Assembly: GCA_029975625.1 (NCBI GenBank)
Contig: JARKOR010000024.1
Location: forward strand, 1-6,039
Direction of reading: 5' to 3'
DNA length: 6,039 nucleotides
DNA from: Nanosynbacter sp.
Lineage (GTDB): Bacteria > Patescibacteriota > Saccharimonadia > Saccharimonadales > Saccharimonadaceae
Shown piece after piece: positions 1-5,084 of the stretch. The translations under genes and the position numbers were made by a program. The stretch's first letter is position 1. Each line of letters opens with the position of its first letter. The notes beneath the pieces are model-generated. The model did not search any database, was not told the origin of the DNA, and saw nothing but the letters and a program-made list of their open reading frames with translations.

Positions 1-209
1 CTGATATTGTCCTGTAGTTTATTTGGGACCGCACTTGCTATCTCAGATATCCCCTGTTTACGTCCCGTGTGAAGTTCGCTTGTCGCATGATGGGACGGAC
101 GCGCGCGCCCAACAACATCCGCAGACTGTGTTTTTACTGAATTATCTAAAGACGACCTCTGTGGCCGTCGAGGAATAAATCCATCTACCGAATTATGACT
201 ATGCTTCAC
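1..209 (-). CDS. N-terminal part of an unidentified protein, possibly LytR-CpsA-Psr type (runs off window)
   Basis: An open frame of 69 codons runs from a GTG (209-207) to the left edge with no stop. The protein begins VKHSHNSVDGFIPRRP and is polar, basic and without a membrane segment so far, so only a likely cytoplasmic or disordered leader is visible. From memory, leaders of the 'VDGF(I/V)PRRP ... HTG' type precede the membrane anchor of LytR-CpsA-Psr family proteins in Saccharibacteria; that is a recollection and cannot be tested here. A weak AGG lies 5 bases before the GTG. An extended -10 (TGC-TACAAT, 218-226) lies so close that the transcript would be almost leaderless. The gene diverges from lepB. 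The GTG start, the upstream promoter and the biased composition argue for a real gene; function is not established. Confidence 0.55.
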   Translation of the reverse strand, partial: MKHSHNSVDGFIPRRPQRSSLDNSVKTQSADVVGRARPSHHATSELHTGRKQGISEIASAVPNKLQDNI

Positions 210-217
210 AACTACCT

Positions 218-226
218 ATTGTAGCA
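218..226 (-). promoter_or_regulatory. Extended -10 promoter for the leftmost minus-strand gene
   Basis: On the minus strand TGC is followed by TACAAT (5 of 6 matches to TATAAT). No good -35 is seen 16-18 bases upstream, as is usual for extended -10 promoters. Transcription would start at about 210-212, only a few bases before the GTG at 209. Confidence 0.45.
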
Positions 227-279
227 TATGAACACACCCACCACCATTTAAATTACCACTTCCTTTTTAGCGCCGCTTG

Positions 280-288
280 TGTCATAGT
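280..288 (+). promoter_or_regulatory. Possible extended -10 for lepB
   Basis: TGT followed by CATAGT (4 of 6 to consensus). The predicted start point, about 7 bases downstream, falls at 294-296, on the ATG at 296. This would give a leaderless lepB message. The match is weak and there is no convincing -35. Confidence 0.25.
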
Positions 289-295
289 GGAAAGG

Positions 296-901
296 ATGGA
301 ATCTTCATTTTTTGACCGGCATTCGAAAGTTAAGGATGCAATCAGCTTAATCTTCTTCGTGACCGGTGTTATTGTCGGCACGCTGCTTATCAATACCTTT
401 GTATTTCGTAGTTTCAATGTCGAAGGACCGAGCATGGAGTCAACCATGTATACCGGAGATCGACTCATCGTCAATCGCCTCCCTGTGACGATGTCGCAGC
501 TCAAAAACACGCAGTATATACCAAAACGCGGACAGGTCATCGTTTTTAAAAACCCTCACTTTAACCCGACGGTTGGACGAGAGGAATATATTGTCAAGCG
601 CGTTATCGCCTTCGCCGGCGAACGCGTCGTGGTCAGGAATGGCACGGTTACCGTGTATAACACCGAATATCCAGGCGGTTTTGACCCCGATCCAACAATC
701 AATCATAACGAACCAGGCCAACCAACTTCAGGTGATGTCGACACAACAGTCGCTCAAGGAACGCTCTTCGTAATGGGCGATCATCGCGAAGGCACTTATT
801 CATGCGACTCCCGTGACTGCATGGGAACTATTCCTCTCTTTGACGTTGTCGGACCTGTGTCTCTGCGTATTTTCCCATTCGACAAAATCCGTACGTTTTA
901 G
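296..901 (+). CDS. lepB: Signal peptidase I
   Basis: Membrane-bound serine protease (S26 family) that removes signal peptides from exported preproteins at the outer face of the cytoplasmic membrane. A single N-terminal membrane segment (about residues 16-37) is followed by the catalytic-serine box GPSMESTM (Ser46) and the general-base lysine in EYIVKRVIAFAGE (Lys101). The late box GDHREGTYSCDSR then carries His in place of the usual Asn of GDNR. Two cysteines (170 and 175) flank that box and could form a disulfide like the one in E. coli LepB. The dyad is intact, so the enzyme should be active. Length (201 residues) fits the small bacterial type. The frame is open from a GTG at 287, but neither start has a usable Shine-Dalgarno; ATG 296 is preferred because the GTG overlaps the possible -10. 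It converges on parB with 3 bases between stops. Confidence 0.93.
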   Translation: MESSFFDRHSKVKDAISLIFFVTGVIVGTLLINTFVFRSFNVEGPSMESTMYTGDRLIVNRLPVTMSQLKNTQYIPKRGQVIVFKNPHFNPTVGREEYIVKRVIAFAGERVVVRNGTVTVYNTEYPGGFDPDPTINHNEPGQPTSGDVDTTVAQGTLFVMGDHREGTYSCDSRDCMGTIPLFDVVGPVSLRIFPFDKIRTF

Positions 902-904
902 CGT

Positions 905-1774
905 CTAACCAAGCAGCGAGCGAATACGCTCAAAATCAGCATCGTCCTTGAATGGAATGATAATCTTGCCGGCGCCACGCGTATTTGTACGAATATCAAC
1001 TGATGAGTGAAACTTTGTACTCAACTGCTCTACCGCTTGAAGATGCGACTTCGATTTAGGCGCGCTGTTTTTCTGAGCTTTATTCTCCTGCTTCCAGGAT
1101 GAAATCCATTGCTCAATTCGTCGAGCGCTCCACTCCTCGGCAATAACTCGCTTCAATAACCCTTCGGCCACGTCCTCGGGCATGCCAATCATTGGACGCA
1201 CCTGGCCCTCGCTCACTTTACCTTGAAATACCGCTTCCTGAACGGTCTTTGGCAACTTCAAGAGGCGTAGTGTATTACTAACCGCACTAGCCGATTTACC
1301 GCCGACACGTTGACCGATCTTCTCGAGCGTCATATTGAACTGATCACGAAGTTTCAGATATGCGGTCGCGGTTTCAATTGCGTTTAGGTCACGCCTTTGT
1401 AAATTCTCAATCAGTGAAATCTCCAAACGATGCTGGCCACTCAGAGTTCGCACGAGCGCCGGGATAGTTTTGAGGTCGGCAAGCTTCGATGCGCGCCAAC
1501 GACGCTCACCGGCGACAATAACATATTTTTTACCTTGAGGCGAAACAACAATAGGCTGCAACACTCCGTGCTCACGAATCGAAGCCGCAAGTTCCGCCAA
1601 TGCGCCCTCGTCGAACAGCCGTCGTGGCTGCTCAGGGTCAGCCTGTATATCATCAATCGGCAGCTCTTGCAACTTACTAAGTTTCCCGTCCTGCGCCGCC
1701 GTCGGATCGAACGTCTCATCGATCAACGTTGTTGGAATGAGCGAATCAAACCCTCTACCTAATCCTTTTTTCAT
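905..1774 (-). CDS. parB: Chromosome-partitioning protein ParB
   Basis: CTP-dependent DNA clamp that loads at parS, spreads, and stimulates the ParA ATPase to segregate origins. The 289 residues show the full family layout. The N-terminal KKGLGRGFDSLIP is the segment that contacts ParA. The ParB/Srx CTP-binding fold follows (about 35-130) with GERRWRA at 89-95 and IENLQRRDLNAIE at 122-134. The helix-turn-helix region is at about 148-175 (MTLEKIGQRVGGKSASAVSN) and the C-terminal dimerisation domain at about 245-289. All key motifs are present. The ATG overlaps the parA stop as ATGA, and GAGAGGG (1782-1788) sits 7 bases upstream, so translation is coupled to parA. No parS consensus (TGTTTCACGTGAAACA-like) was found in the window, so the loading site must lie elsewhere. 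The gene ends 3 bases from the lepB stop, with no separate terminator visible. Confidence 0.96.
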   Translation of the reverse strand: MKKGLGRGFDSLIPTTLIDETFDPTAAQDGKLSKLQELPIDDIQADPEQPRRLFDEGALAELAASIREHGVLQPIVVSPQGKKYVIVAGERRWRASKLADLKTIPALVRTLSGQHRLEISLIENLQRRDLNAIETATAYLKLRDQFNMTLEKIGQRVGGKSASAVSNTLRLLKLPKTVQEAVFQGKVSEGQVRPMIGMPEDVAEGLLKRVIAEEWSARRIEQWISSWKQENKAQKNSAPKSKSHLQAVEQLSTKFHSSVDIRTNTRGAGKIIIPFKDDADFERIRSLLG

Positions 1775-2538
1775 TGTCCGACCCTCTCAATAATTTCCTT
1801 TGTCAATGCTTTATATGCCCGCGCGCCCTTAGAAAAACGATCATACGCGCCAACGGGCAGGCCATGGCTTGGCGCTTCAGCGAGGCGAATATTACGCGGA
1901 ATGGTATTTTCGAACACCTTCTCAGGGAAATACTTCTTGATTTCTTCGTGTACCTGGCCCGATAGCGACGTGCGCGAATCCATCATAGTCGGTAGCACAC
2001 CAAGCAGCTCGAGCGACGTATTTAGACCTTTTCGCACCAGCTTCATCGTCTCGAGTAGCTGCCCCAGACCCTCAAGCGCATAAAACTCCGCTTGTACGGG
2101 TAGTAAAATGTAATTGGCCGCAATCAATCCATTGACCGTCAACAAGCTCAAAGAAGGCGGACTATCAATAATAATATAGTCATAGTCAGCCTCAATCTCC
2201 GCCACCACCTGCTTGAGACGCGTGAATCGCCCCTCGGTCTGCCCCAAATCAACCTCTGTATTTGCCAAATACGACGGCGCCACTATAATTGACAGATTTT
2301 TATACTCGGTCGGCAAAATCGCACCTCGTACAAGCTCGGGGTTCATAATCACCTCGGCAATCGTCACCTCAATCGCTTGCTTGTCAATGCCAAGTCCGCT
2401 TGAAGCGTTTCCTTGAGGATCGAAATCGATCAGAAGCGTCTTTTTGCCTGCCTTCGCCAAAAAATACGCCACGTTAACACTCGTCGTCGTTTTACCTACG
2501 CCACCTTTTTGGTTCGTTACTGCAATCGTAATAGCCAC
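1771..2538 (-). CDS. parA: Chromosome-partitioning ATPase ParA (Soj)
   Basis: Deviant Walker-A ATPase that binds DNA as an ATP dimer and pulls ParB-parS complexes apart. Visible motifs in the 255-residue protein are the deviant P-loop KGGVGKTTT (11-19, with signature Lys11 and Lys16), the switch-I region LIDFDPQGNASS (36-47) and Walker B YIIIDSPPS (121-129, Asp125). Length is typical of chromosomal ParA. The frame is open further upstream, to 2586, but the real start is the GTG at 2538: AGAGGGG lies 8 bases before it, and the promoter -10 (2567-2572) is inside the longer frame, so the extra 16 residues would not be transcribed. First gene of the parA-parB operon, ending in TGA overlapped by the parB ATG. 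The GTG start may limit expression. Confidence 0.96.
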   Translation of the reverse strand: MAITIAVTNQKGGVGKTTTSVNVAYFLAKAGKKTLLIDFDPQGNASSGLGIDKQAIEVTIAEVIMNPELVRGAILPTEYKNLSIIVAPSYLANTEVDLGQTEGRFTRLKQVVAEIEADYDYIIIDSPPSLSLLTVNGLIAANYILLPVQAEFYALEGLGQLLETMKLVRKGLNTSLELLGVLPTMMDSRTSLSGQVHEEIKKYFPEKVFENTIPRNIRLAEAPSHGLPVGAYDRFSKGARAYKALTKEIIERVGQ

Positions 2539-2546
2539 TCGCTGTT

Positions 2547-2555
2547 CCCCTCTCT
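2547..2555 (-). promoter_or_regulatory. Ribosome binding site that fixes the parA GTG start
   Basis: The minus strand reads AGAGAGGGG, ending 8 bases before the GTG at 2538. It is strong and well spaced. No comparable site precedes the upstream ATG at 2586. Confidence 0.75.
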
Positions 2556-2566
2556 GCTTATGGTTT

Positions 2567-2575
2567 AGTATAGCA
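2567..2575 (-). promoter_or_regulatory. Extended -10 promoter of parA-parB
   Basis: Minus-strand TGC directly followed by TATACT (5 of 6). The hexamer 17 bases upstream (2590-2595) is not -35-like, consistent with an extended -10 promoter. The expected start near 2560 gives a leader of about 22 bases. The element lies just downstream of direct-repeat copy A (2592-2616). Confidence 0.65.
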
Positions 2576-2591
2576 CAAATCACCACTTCCC

Positions 2592-2616
2592 GACCAGTAT
2601 GACCTTCGGTTTTTCA
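2592..2616 (+). repeat. 25-bp direct repeat, copy A
   Basis: Matches 3563-3587 in the same orientation at 22 of 25 positions; mismatches are at repeat positions 5, 14 and 16. The conserved core is GTATGACC plus GGTTTTTCA. This copy lies between the rplU terminator and the parA promoter. The similarity stops sharply on both sides. Confidence 0.7.
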
Positions 2617-2619
2617 CAA

Positions 2620-2654
2620 AAAATCGCCCCATTCATTGCGTGTGGAGCGATTTT
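2620..2654 (-). terminator. Rho-independent terminator of rplU
   Basis: An 11-bp stem pairs AAAATCGCTCC (2654-2644, read on minus) with GGGGCGATTTT (2630-2620), with one G-T wobble and a 13-base loop. A run of six T closes it on the minus strand. A T-rich stretch on the plus side makes it look bidirectional. It begins about 17 bases after the rplU stop and separates rplU from parA. Confidence 0.85.
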
Positions 2655-2671
2655 GTTTTTACAACCCAAGG

Positions 2672-2977
2672 TTATTTAATTGAAGTAACTTCAATTCGAG
2701 AGTACTTCTGACGATGTCCGATTTCTTTGTGGACTCGCTTTTTTGATTTATAGCGAATCACGCGAATCTTGCCGCCCTTGACTTCATCTTCAATAACTTT
2801 TGCTTTAACCACTGCACCTTTGACTGTTGGCGTACCGACAGTGGTTTTTTCACCGTCCGTCACCAAAAGCGCGTCGAGGGTGAGTTCTTTTGTACCTTCA
2901 GGGAGGAGATCCACCAAGAGGGACTCTTTTTCACTGACAATATATTGCTTGCCAGAGATTTTTACGACTGCTTGCAT
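2672..2977 (-). CDS. rplU: 50S ribosomal protein L21
   Basis: Component of the large ribosomal subunit that binds 23S rRNA. The 101 residues match the compact family length. The start MQAVVKISGKQYIV is the usual N-terminal strand. The C-terminal signature KIRVIRYKSKKRVHKEIGHR, followed by QKYSRIEV, carries the conserved basic loop and the GHRQ motif. AAAGGAA (2982-2988) provides a good ribosome binding site for the ATG. It has its own consensus-like promoter and a strong terminator, so it is monocistronic. In most bacteria rplU is followed by rpmA (L27); here a terminator and parA follow instead, so L27 must be encoded elsewhere. The flanking genes argue that this is the resident single copy, not a mobile one. 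Confidence 0.97.
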   Translation of the reverse strand: MQAVVKISGKQYIVSEKESLLVDLLPEGTKELTLDALLVTDGEKTTVGTPTVKGAVVKAKVIEDEVKGGKIRVIRYKSKKRVHKEIGHRQKYSRIEVTSIK

Positions 2978-3012
2978 TTCGTTCCTTTAAAATTTAATTT
3001 TGACTAAAGGCT

Positions 3013-3041
3013 ATTATAGCAAAAAGTGTCGCTAACTTCAA
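3013..3041 (-). promoter_or_regulatory. Promoter of rplU
   Basis: TTGAAG (3036-3041), a 17-base spacer and TATAAT (3013-3018), preceded by TGC, so both a -35 and an extended -10 are present. The expected start near 3006 gives a leader of about 29 bases. The -35 lies 6 bases beyond the stop of the upstream broken gene, with no terminator between them, so read-through into rplU is also possible. Confidence 0.85.
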
Positions 3042-3047
3042 GCACAG

Positions 3048-3482
3048 CTATGTGAGCGCTTGTTGTATTACTGTTTTCCAGTCATATGGCATATCTAGAC
3101 CGGCATTCTGGCTGTTAAAAAGTTTCGTCAGGCCAGAATCTAATGATCCGCCTCCCCATTTTTCGAGCCGCCCAACCTTACTCCGTAGATTTCGTTTGGC
3201 TCTATCAGTAGCACCCCAAGAACGTTCCTTGTCGTTAATGATGTCAACCAGCAGATCAATCATAACTATCTCATCCTCTGGCGAAACTATCATAGATTCA
3301 CTATCTGTACACCTAAGAATAAGCATTTTCTCCTTATTTGTTGGGTAATAGCGATTAGTAGATTGACCAAATATTGCCAGCTCAAGTGCCATATGTGCGC
3401 TCGTTTCGAATATTGGGTCATCGACAGGGATATTACTAACCGAGAGATTACCATTTCTGTCCCCATATCTAGTTTTCAGCAC
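3048..3482 (-). CDS. C-terminal fragment of the transglutaminase-like gene
   Basis: This frame gives 144 residues from a GTG at 3482, but the start is unconvincing. No ribosome binding site is spaced correctly, and the same frame stays open upstream to about 3585, reading HGHTGPNYANLKD then VNDKNIRGYYEQKIDDSIKV, without any start codon. That upstream stretch has normal protein character, so this is best read as the continuation of the preceding frame after a one-base shift. The segment is soluble and mixed alpha/beta in appearance (for example DEIVMIDLLVDIINDK), with several tryptophans near the end. I recognise no domain in it. It ends 6 bases before the rplU -35 box. Confidence 0.5.
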   Translation of the reverse strand: MLKTRYGDRNGNLSVSNIPVDDPIFETSAHMALELAIFGQSTNRYYPTNKEKMLILRCTDSESMIVSPEDEIVMIDLLVDIINDKERSWGATDRAKRNLRSKVGRLEKWGGGSLDSGLTKLFNSQNAGLDMPYDWKTVIQQALT

Positions 3483-3558
3483 CTTTATACTATCATCAAT
3501 CTTCTGCTCGTAGTACCCGCGTATATTTTTGTCATTTACATCCTTAAGGTTGGCGTAA

Positions 3559-4596
3559 TTAGGACCTGTATGACCGTGGGTTTTTCATGCCGGCAAACAT
3601 CCTGTAGTGTGTACCTATTCGTCTATCCATCTGATTATACCGCTCCAATGATCCATCAACCCCTTTTAGTACCCATGTAGGGTCAATCGTAGTGGCCTGT
3701 ACTGAGTTCTCGCCAGTGACCATTACTACATCTAGCCACGCGTGCGAACCGGCCCTATCGCCCGTATGCCCAAAGACATCCCTAGCCGCACCCACAGCAT
3801 CAAAGCAGTATACGTTTTTCAGGTTCGGGTTCAATGTCTTAAGGCCGCCAAACAACACTTTCGCGGCAGCAGAAAAGTTGCGACAAACACCAAGCGGCTG
3901 AACCTCTTGCTTCGAAGATTTATACAGACCAGATCGGAGCAAATCAAGCGAATTCACGGAATCAGCAGGGTTTTTCCGACCATTAGTAGCCGACAAGTCA
4001 TATTTGGTCAGCTCGTACATCATATGGCCAATAAATTCTAGTGATTGTCTAGGAGTCATATTTTTCAACCAGTTATCATTCTCACTAAACCCCATAGCAC
4101 GTCCAATCGATTCGCCCCTCGTGTCATTTTTTACAAATTCCTCTATAAGCTGAGCCGCCTCCTTGCTCATATCGTGTTTTTTAGAATATTCAATGTTCGG
4201 CTTTAGACATCGCGCCCTACTTCTGTATTTCTCCTCACGTATGTAATACTGCTCCAGCGCAGCCCTGCTCCCTAGCCCAAGCGACCTGGAGCTTCCCGCT
4301 GGTGGTATAAAATTATCCACATCGACCAGATCTACTCTAAATTTTTCGAGTGAATCTGGGTCTGCAAAATATAAATCTAGTGCTTTATTCGGGTCAAAAA
4401 CCTCTTGCCGTTCATAGCCCCTAGGGAAGACTTTTGCGTCAAACACAGAACCAATTGCCCGTGATGCCATCTTAGGTAAGGCCATCAACCGCCTGTCCAT
4501 CTTATCGACTCGGCCAGCATACTCCTCCCAAGCCTGATCACGTACACCGCTACGAGCAGGTTCCATGCGACAAAAAGACTCAATTCCATGCGACAA
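3559..4596 (-). CDS. Transglutaminase-like domain fragment (central part of the broken gene)
   Basis: The frame is open for 345 codons from a TTG at 4596, but that TTG and the ATG at 4566 both lie inside the 23-bp duplication and neither has a ribosome binding site, so this is a frame rather than a well-started gene. Residues 235-310 carry the transglutaminase/cysteine-protease pattern. GVCRNFSAAAKVLF holds the nucleophile Cys238 at the head of a helix, GSHAWLDVVMV holds His285 at the start of a strand, and ATTIDPTW holds Asp305. The usual Cys-His-Asp order and spacing are kept. The first 230 residues are helix-rich and unrecognised. The last residues, PRSYRS, lie beyond the second frame change and are probably not native. 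Substrate and reaction (crosslinking, deamidation or peptide cleavage) cannot be told. Confidence 0.7.
   Translation of the reverse strand: MSHGIESFCRMEPARSGVRDQAWEEYAGRVDKMDRRLMALPKMASRAIGSVFDAKVFPRGYERQEVFDPNKALDLYFADPDSLEKFRVDLVDVDNFIPPAGSSRSLGLGSRAALEQYYIREEKYRSRARCLKPNIEYSKKHDMSKEAAQLIEEFVKNDTRGESIGRAMGFSENDNWLKNMTPRQSLEFIGHMMYELTKYDLSATNGRKNPADSVNSLDLLRSGLYKSSKQEVQPLGVCRNFSAAAKVLFGGLKTLNPNLKNVYCFDAVGAARDVFGHTGDRAGSHAWLDVVMVTGENSVQATTIDPTWVLKGVDGSLERYNQMDRRIGTHYRMFAGMKNPRSYRS
3563..3587 (+). repeat. 25-bp direct repeat, copy B, covering the second frameshift site
   Basis: Same orientation as 2592-2616, offset 971 bases, 22 of 25 identical. It lies inside the transglutaminase-like gene and contains both the A5C3 run where the frame changes and part of the premature end of the central frame. 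Confidence 0.7.
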
Positions 4597-4910
4597 AAAG
4601 ACTCAACGGTGCAAATCTTTCCGTAACCCTGCCCCACCGTCACGGCTTGATTTTCTCTGTCATCACCAAATCTGCCAATCTCTATAACTTTGTCATCTTG
4701 CTGGATATAATAGCGCCCAGCGTTAATAACATATGTCACTCGACCATTATCGCCATCACCCTTTAGGATAAAAATGTCATGGCCAGTCGGATTGAACTTA
4801 AACGAGTCACCCTCATTGCGTCTTAGCGTAAATATCTCACGGTTGCCACATGGACCGCTAATGAGCGGCTCGGACTTTTTATAAGGCTGATTCTGTTCTG
4901 TATATGGCAT
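4485..4910 (-). CDS. N-terminal fragment of the transglutaminase-like gene
   Basis: The frame starts at ATG 4910 (MPYTEQNQPYKKSEPLISGP). Residues 1-109 are native: a glycine- and strand-rich region (EIFTLRRNEGDSFKFN, DIFILKGD, RVTYVINAGRYYIQ) that looks like a small beta domain I do not recognise. After the first 23-bp unit the frame is wrong; residues 110-141 (beginning LSLFVAWNLLVAVYVIRLG) are out-of-frame translation of the central domain and falsely resemble a membrane segment. The start lies about 20 bases downstream of the predicted transcription start and has no Shine-Dalgarno, so initiation must be by another route or is weak. As it stands the cell would make only this truncated piece. 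Confidence 0.6.
   Translation of the reverse strand: MPYTEQNQPYKKSEPLISGPCGNREIFTLRRNEGDSFKFNPTGHDIFILKGDGDNGRVTYVINAGRYYIQQDDKVIEIGRFGDDRENQAVTVGQGYGKICTVESFCRMELSLFVAWNLLVAVYVIRLGRSMLAESIRWTGG
4561..4606 (+). repeat. Perfect 23-bp tandem duplication causing a frameshift
   Basis: Units 4561-4583 and 4584-4606 are identical at all 23 positions and do not extend further either way. 23 is not a multiple of 3, so the second unit shifts the frame by two bases. Deleting one unit restores a single open frame across the junction. Confidence 0.95.
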
Positions 4911-4936
4911 TTGTATATTTGTTATTTAACCATTAC

Positions 4937-4965
4937 ATTATATCACACTGTGGTGATAAAGTCAA
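4937..4965 (-). promoter_or_regulatory. Promoter of the transglutaminase-like gene
   Basis: TTGACT (4960-4965), a 17-base spacer and a perfect TATAAT (4937-4942) preceded by TGA. This is the closest to consensus in the window. The start is expected near 4930, about 20 bases before ATG 4910. Promoter quality suggests the gene was recently functional. Confidence 0.85.
4941..4958. promoter_or_regulatory. Operator-like dyad inside the promoter spacer
   Basis: TATCAC (4941-4946) and GTGATA (4953-4958) are perfect 6-base inverted arms separated by 6 bases. The dyad lies between the -35 and -10 boxes and overlaps the outer edge of the -10. A dimeric repressor bound here would block RNA polymerase; the regulator is unknown. 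Confidence 0.45.
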
Positions 4966-5003
4966 ATAGGCGCCTTTTGGTGATTTTAAAATACTCCCAA
5001 TTT

Positions 5004-5057
5004 AAGAGCCCGCCCCCCAGTGAGCGATACGCGCCACGTGATGTGGGGCGGGCTCTT
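5004..5057. repeat. GC-rich hairpin, 13-bp perfect stem, between the two accessory genes
   Basis: AAGAGCCCGCCCC (5004-5016) pairs without mismatch with GGGGCGGGCTCTT (5045-5057) around a 28-base loop. It lies 27 bases past the stop of the 241-residue gene, so it may end that transcript, but neither side has a T-run, so it is not a standard intrinsic terminator. The right arm overlaps a perfect 12-base palindrome TCTTCCGGAAGA (5054-5065), allowing an alternative fold. Confidence 0.75.
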
Positions 5058-5084
5058 CCGGAAGACGGGCCAAGTATAAGAGAA

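Larger units (their letters stand above)
3048..4910 (-). pseudogene. Broken gene for a ~612-residue transglutaminase-like protein (two frame changes)
   Basis: Three adjacent minus-strand frames join into one protein if two small lesions are undone. Removing one unit of the 23-bp tandem duplication (4561-4606) joins the N-terminal 109 residues directly to the transglutaminase frame, giving ...CTVESFCRMEPARSG. Removing one base from the A5C3 run (3578-3585) joins that frame to the C-terminal one, giving ...AGMKNHGHTGPNYANLKD. The result is 612 residues with no internal stop. The central core has Cys335, His382 and Asp402 (restored numbering) as a candidate catalytic triad. No signal peptide or membrane segment is seen. 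Base composition (about 40% GC in sampled rows) is below the backbone. It may be a decaying gene, a switchable gene, or partly a sequencing artefact; the pieces are described separately below. Confidence 0.75.

Noticed and set aside
253..540. Minus-strand frame antisense to the start of lepB
   Set aside because: It overlaps the well-supported lepB and has no recognisable motif. Other long frames antisense to lepB, parB, parA and rplU were dismissed for the same reason.
2539..2586. Longer parA start at ATG 2586 adding 16 residues
   Set aside because: The parA promoter -10 lies inside this extension, it has no ribosome binding site, and the added residues do not look like ParA.
2592..3587. A mobile element bounded by the 25-bp direct repeats
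   Set aside because: The interval holds the essential rplU with its own promoter and terminator plus half a gene, and no integrase or transposase.
4485..4560. Apparent membrane segment at the end of the N-terminal fragment
   Set aside because: It is an out-of-frame reading created by the 23-bp duplication; the same bases encode the polar start of the central domain.
4564..4596. Independent translation start for the transglutaminase frame at TTG 4596 or ATG 4566
   Set aside because: Both lie in the duplicated unit and neither has a ribosome binding site; the frame joins naturally with the upstream one.
5035..5040. CACGTG as a parS core for ParB
   Set aside because: The bases on either side do not match the TGTTTCACGTGAAACA-type consensus, and the hexamer is part of a hairpin loop.
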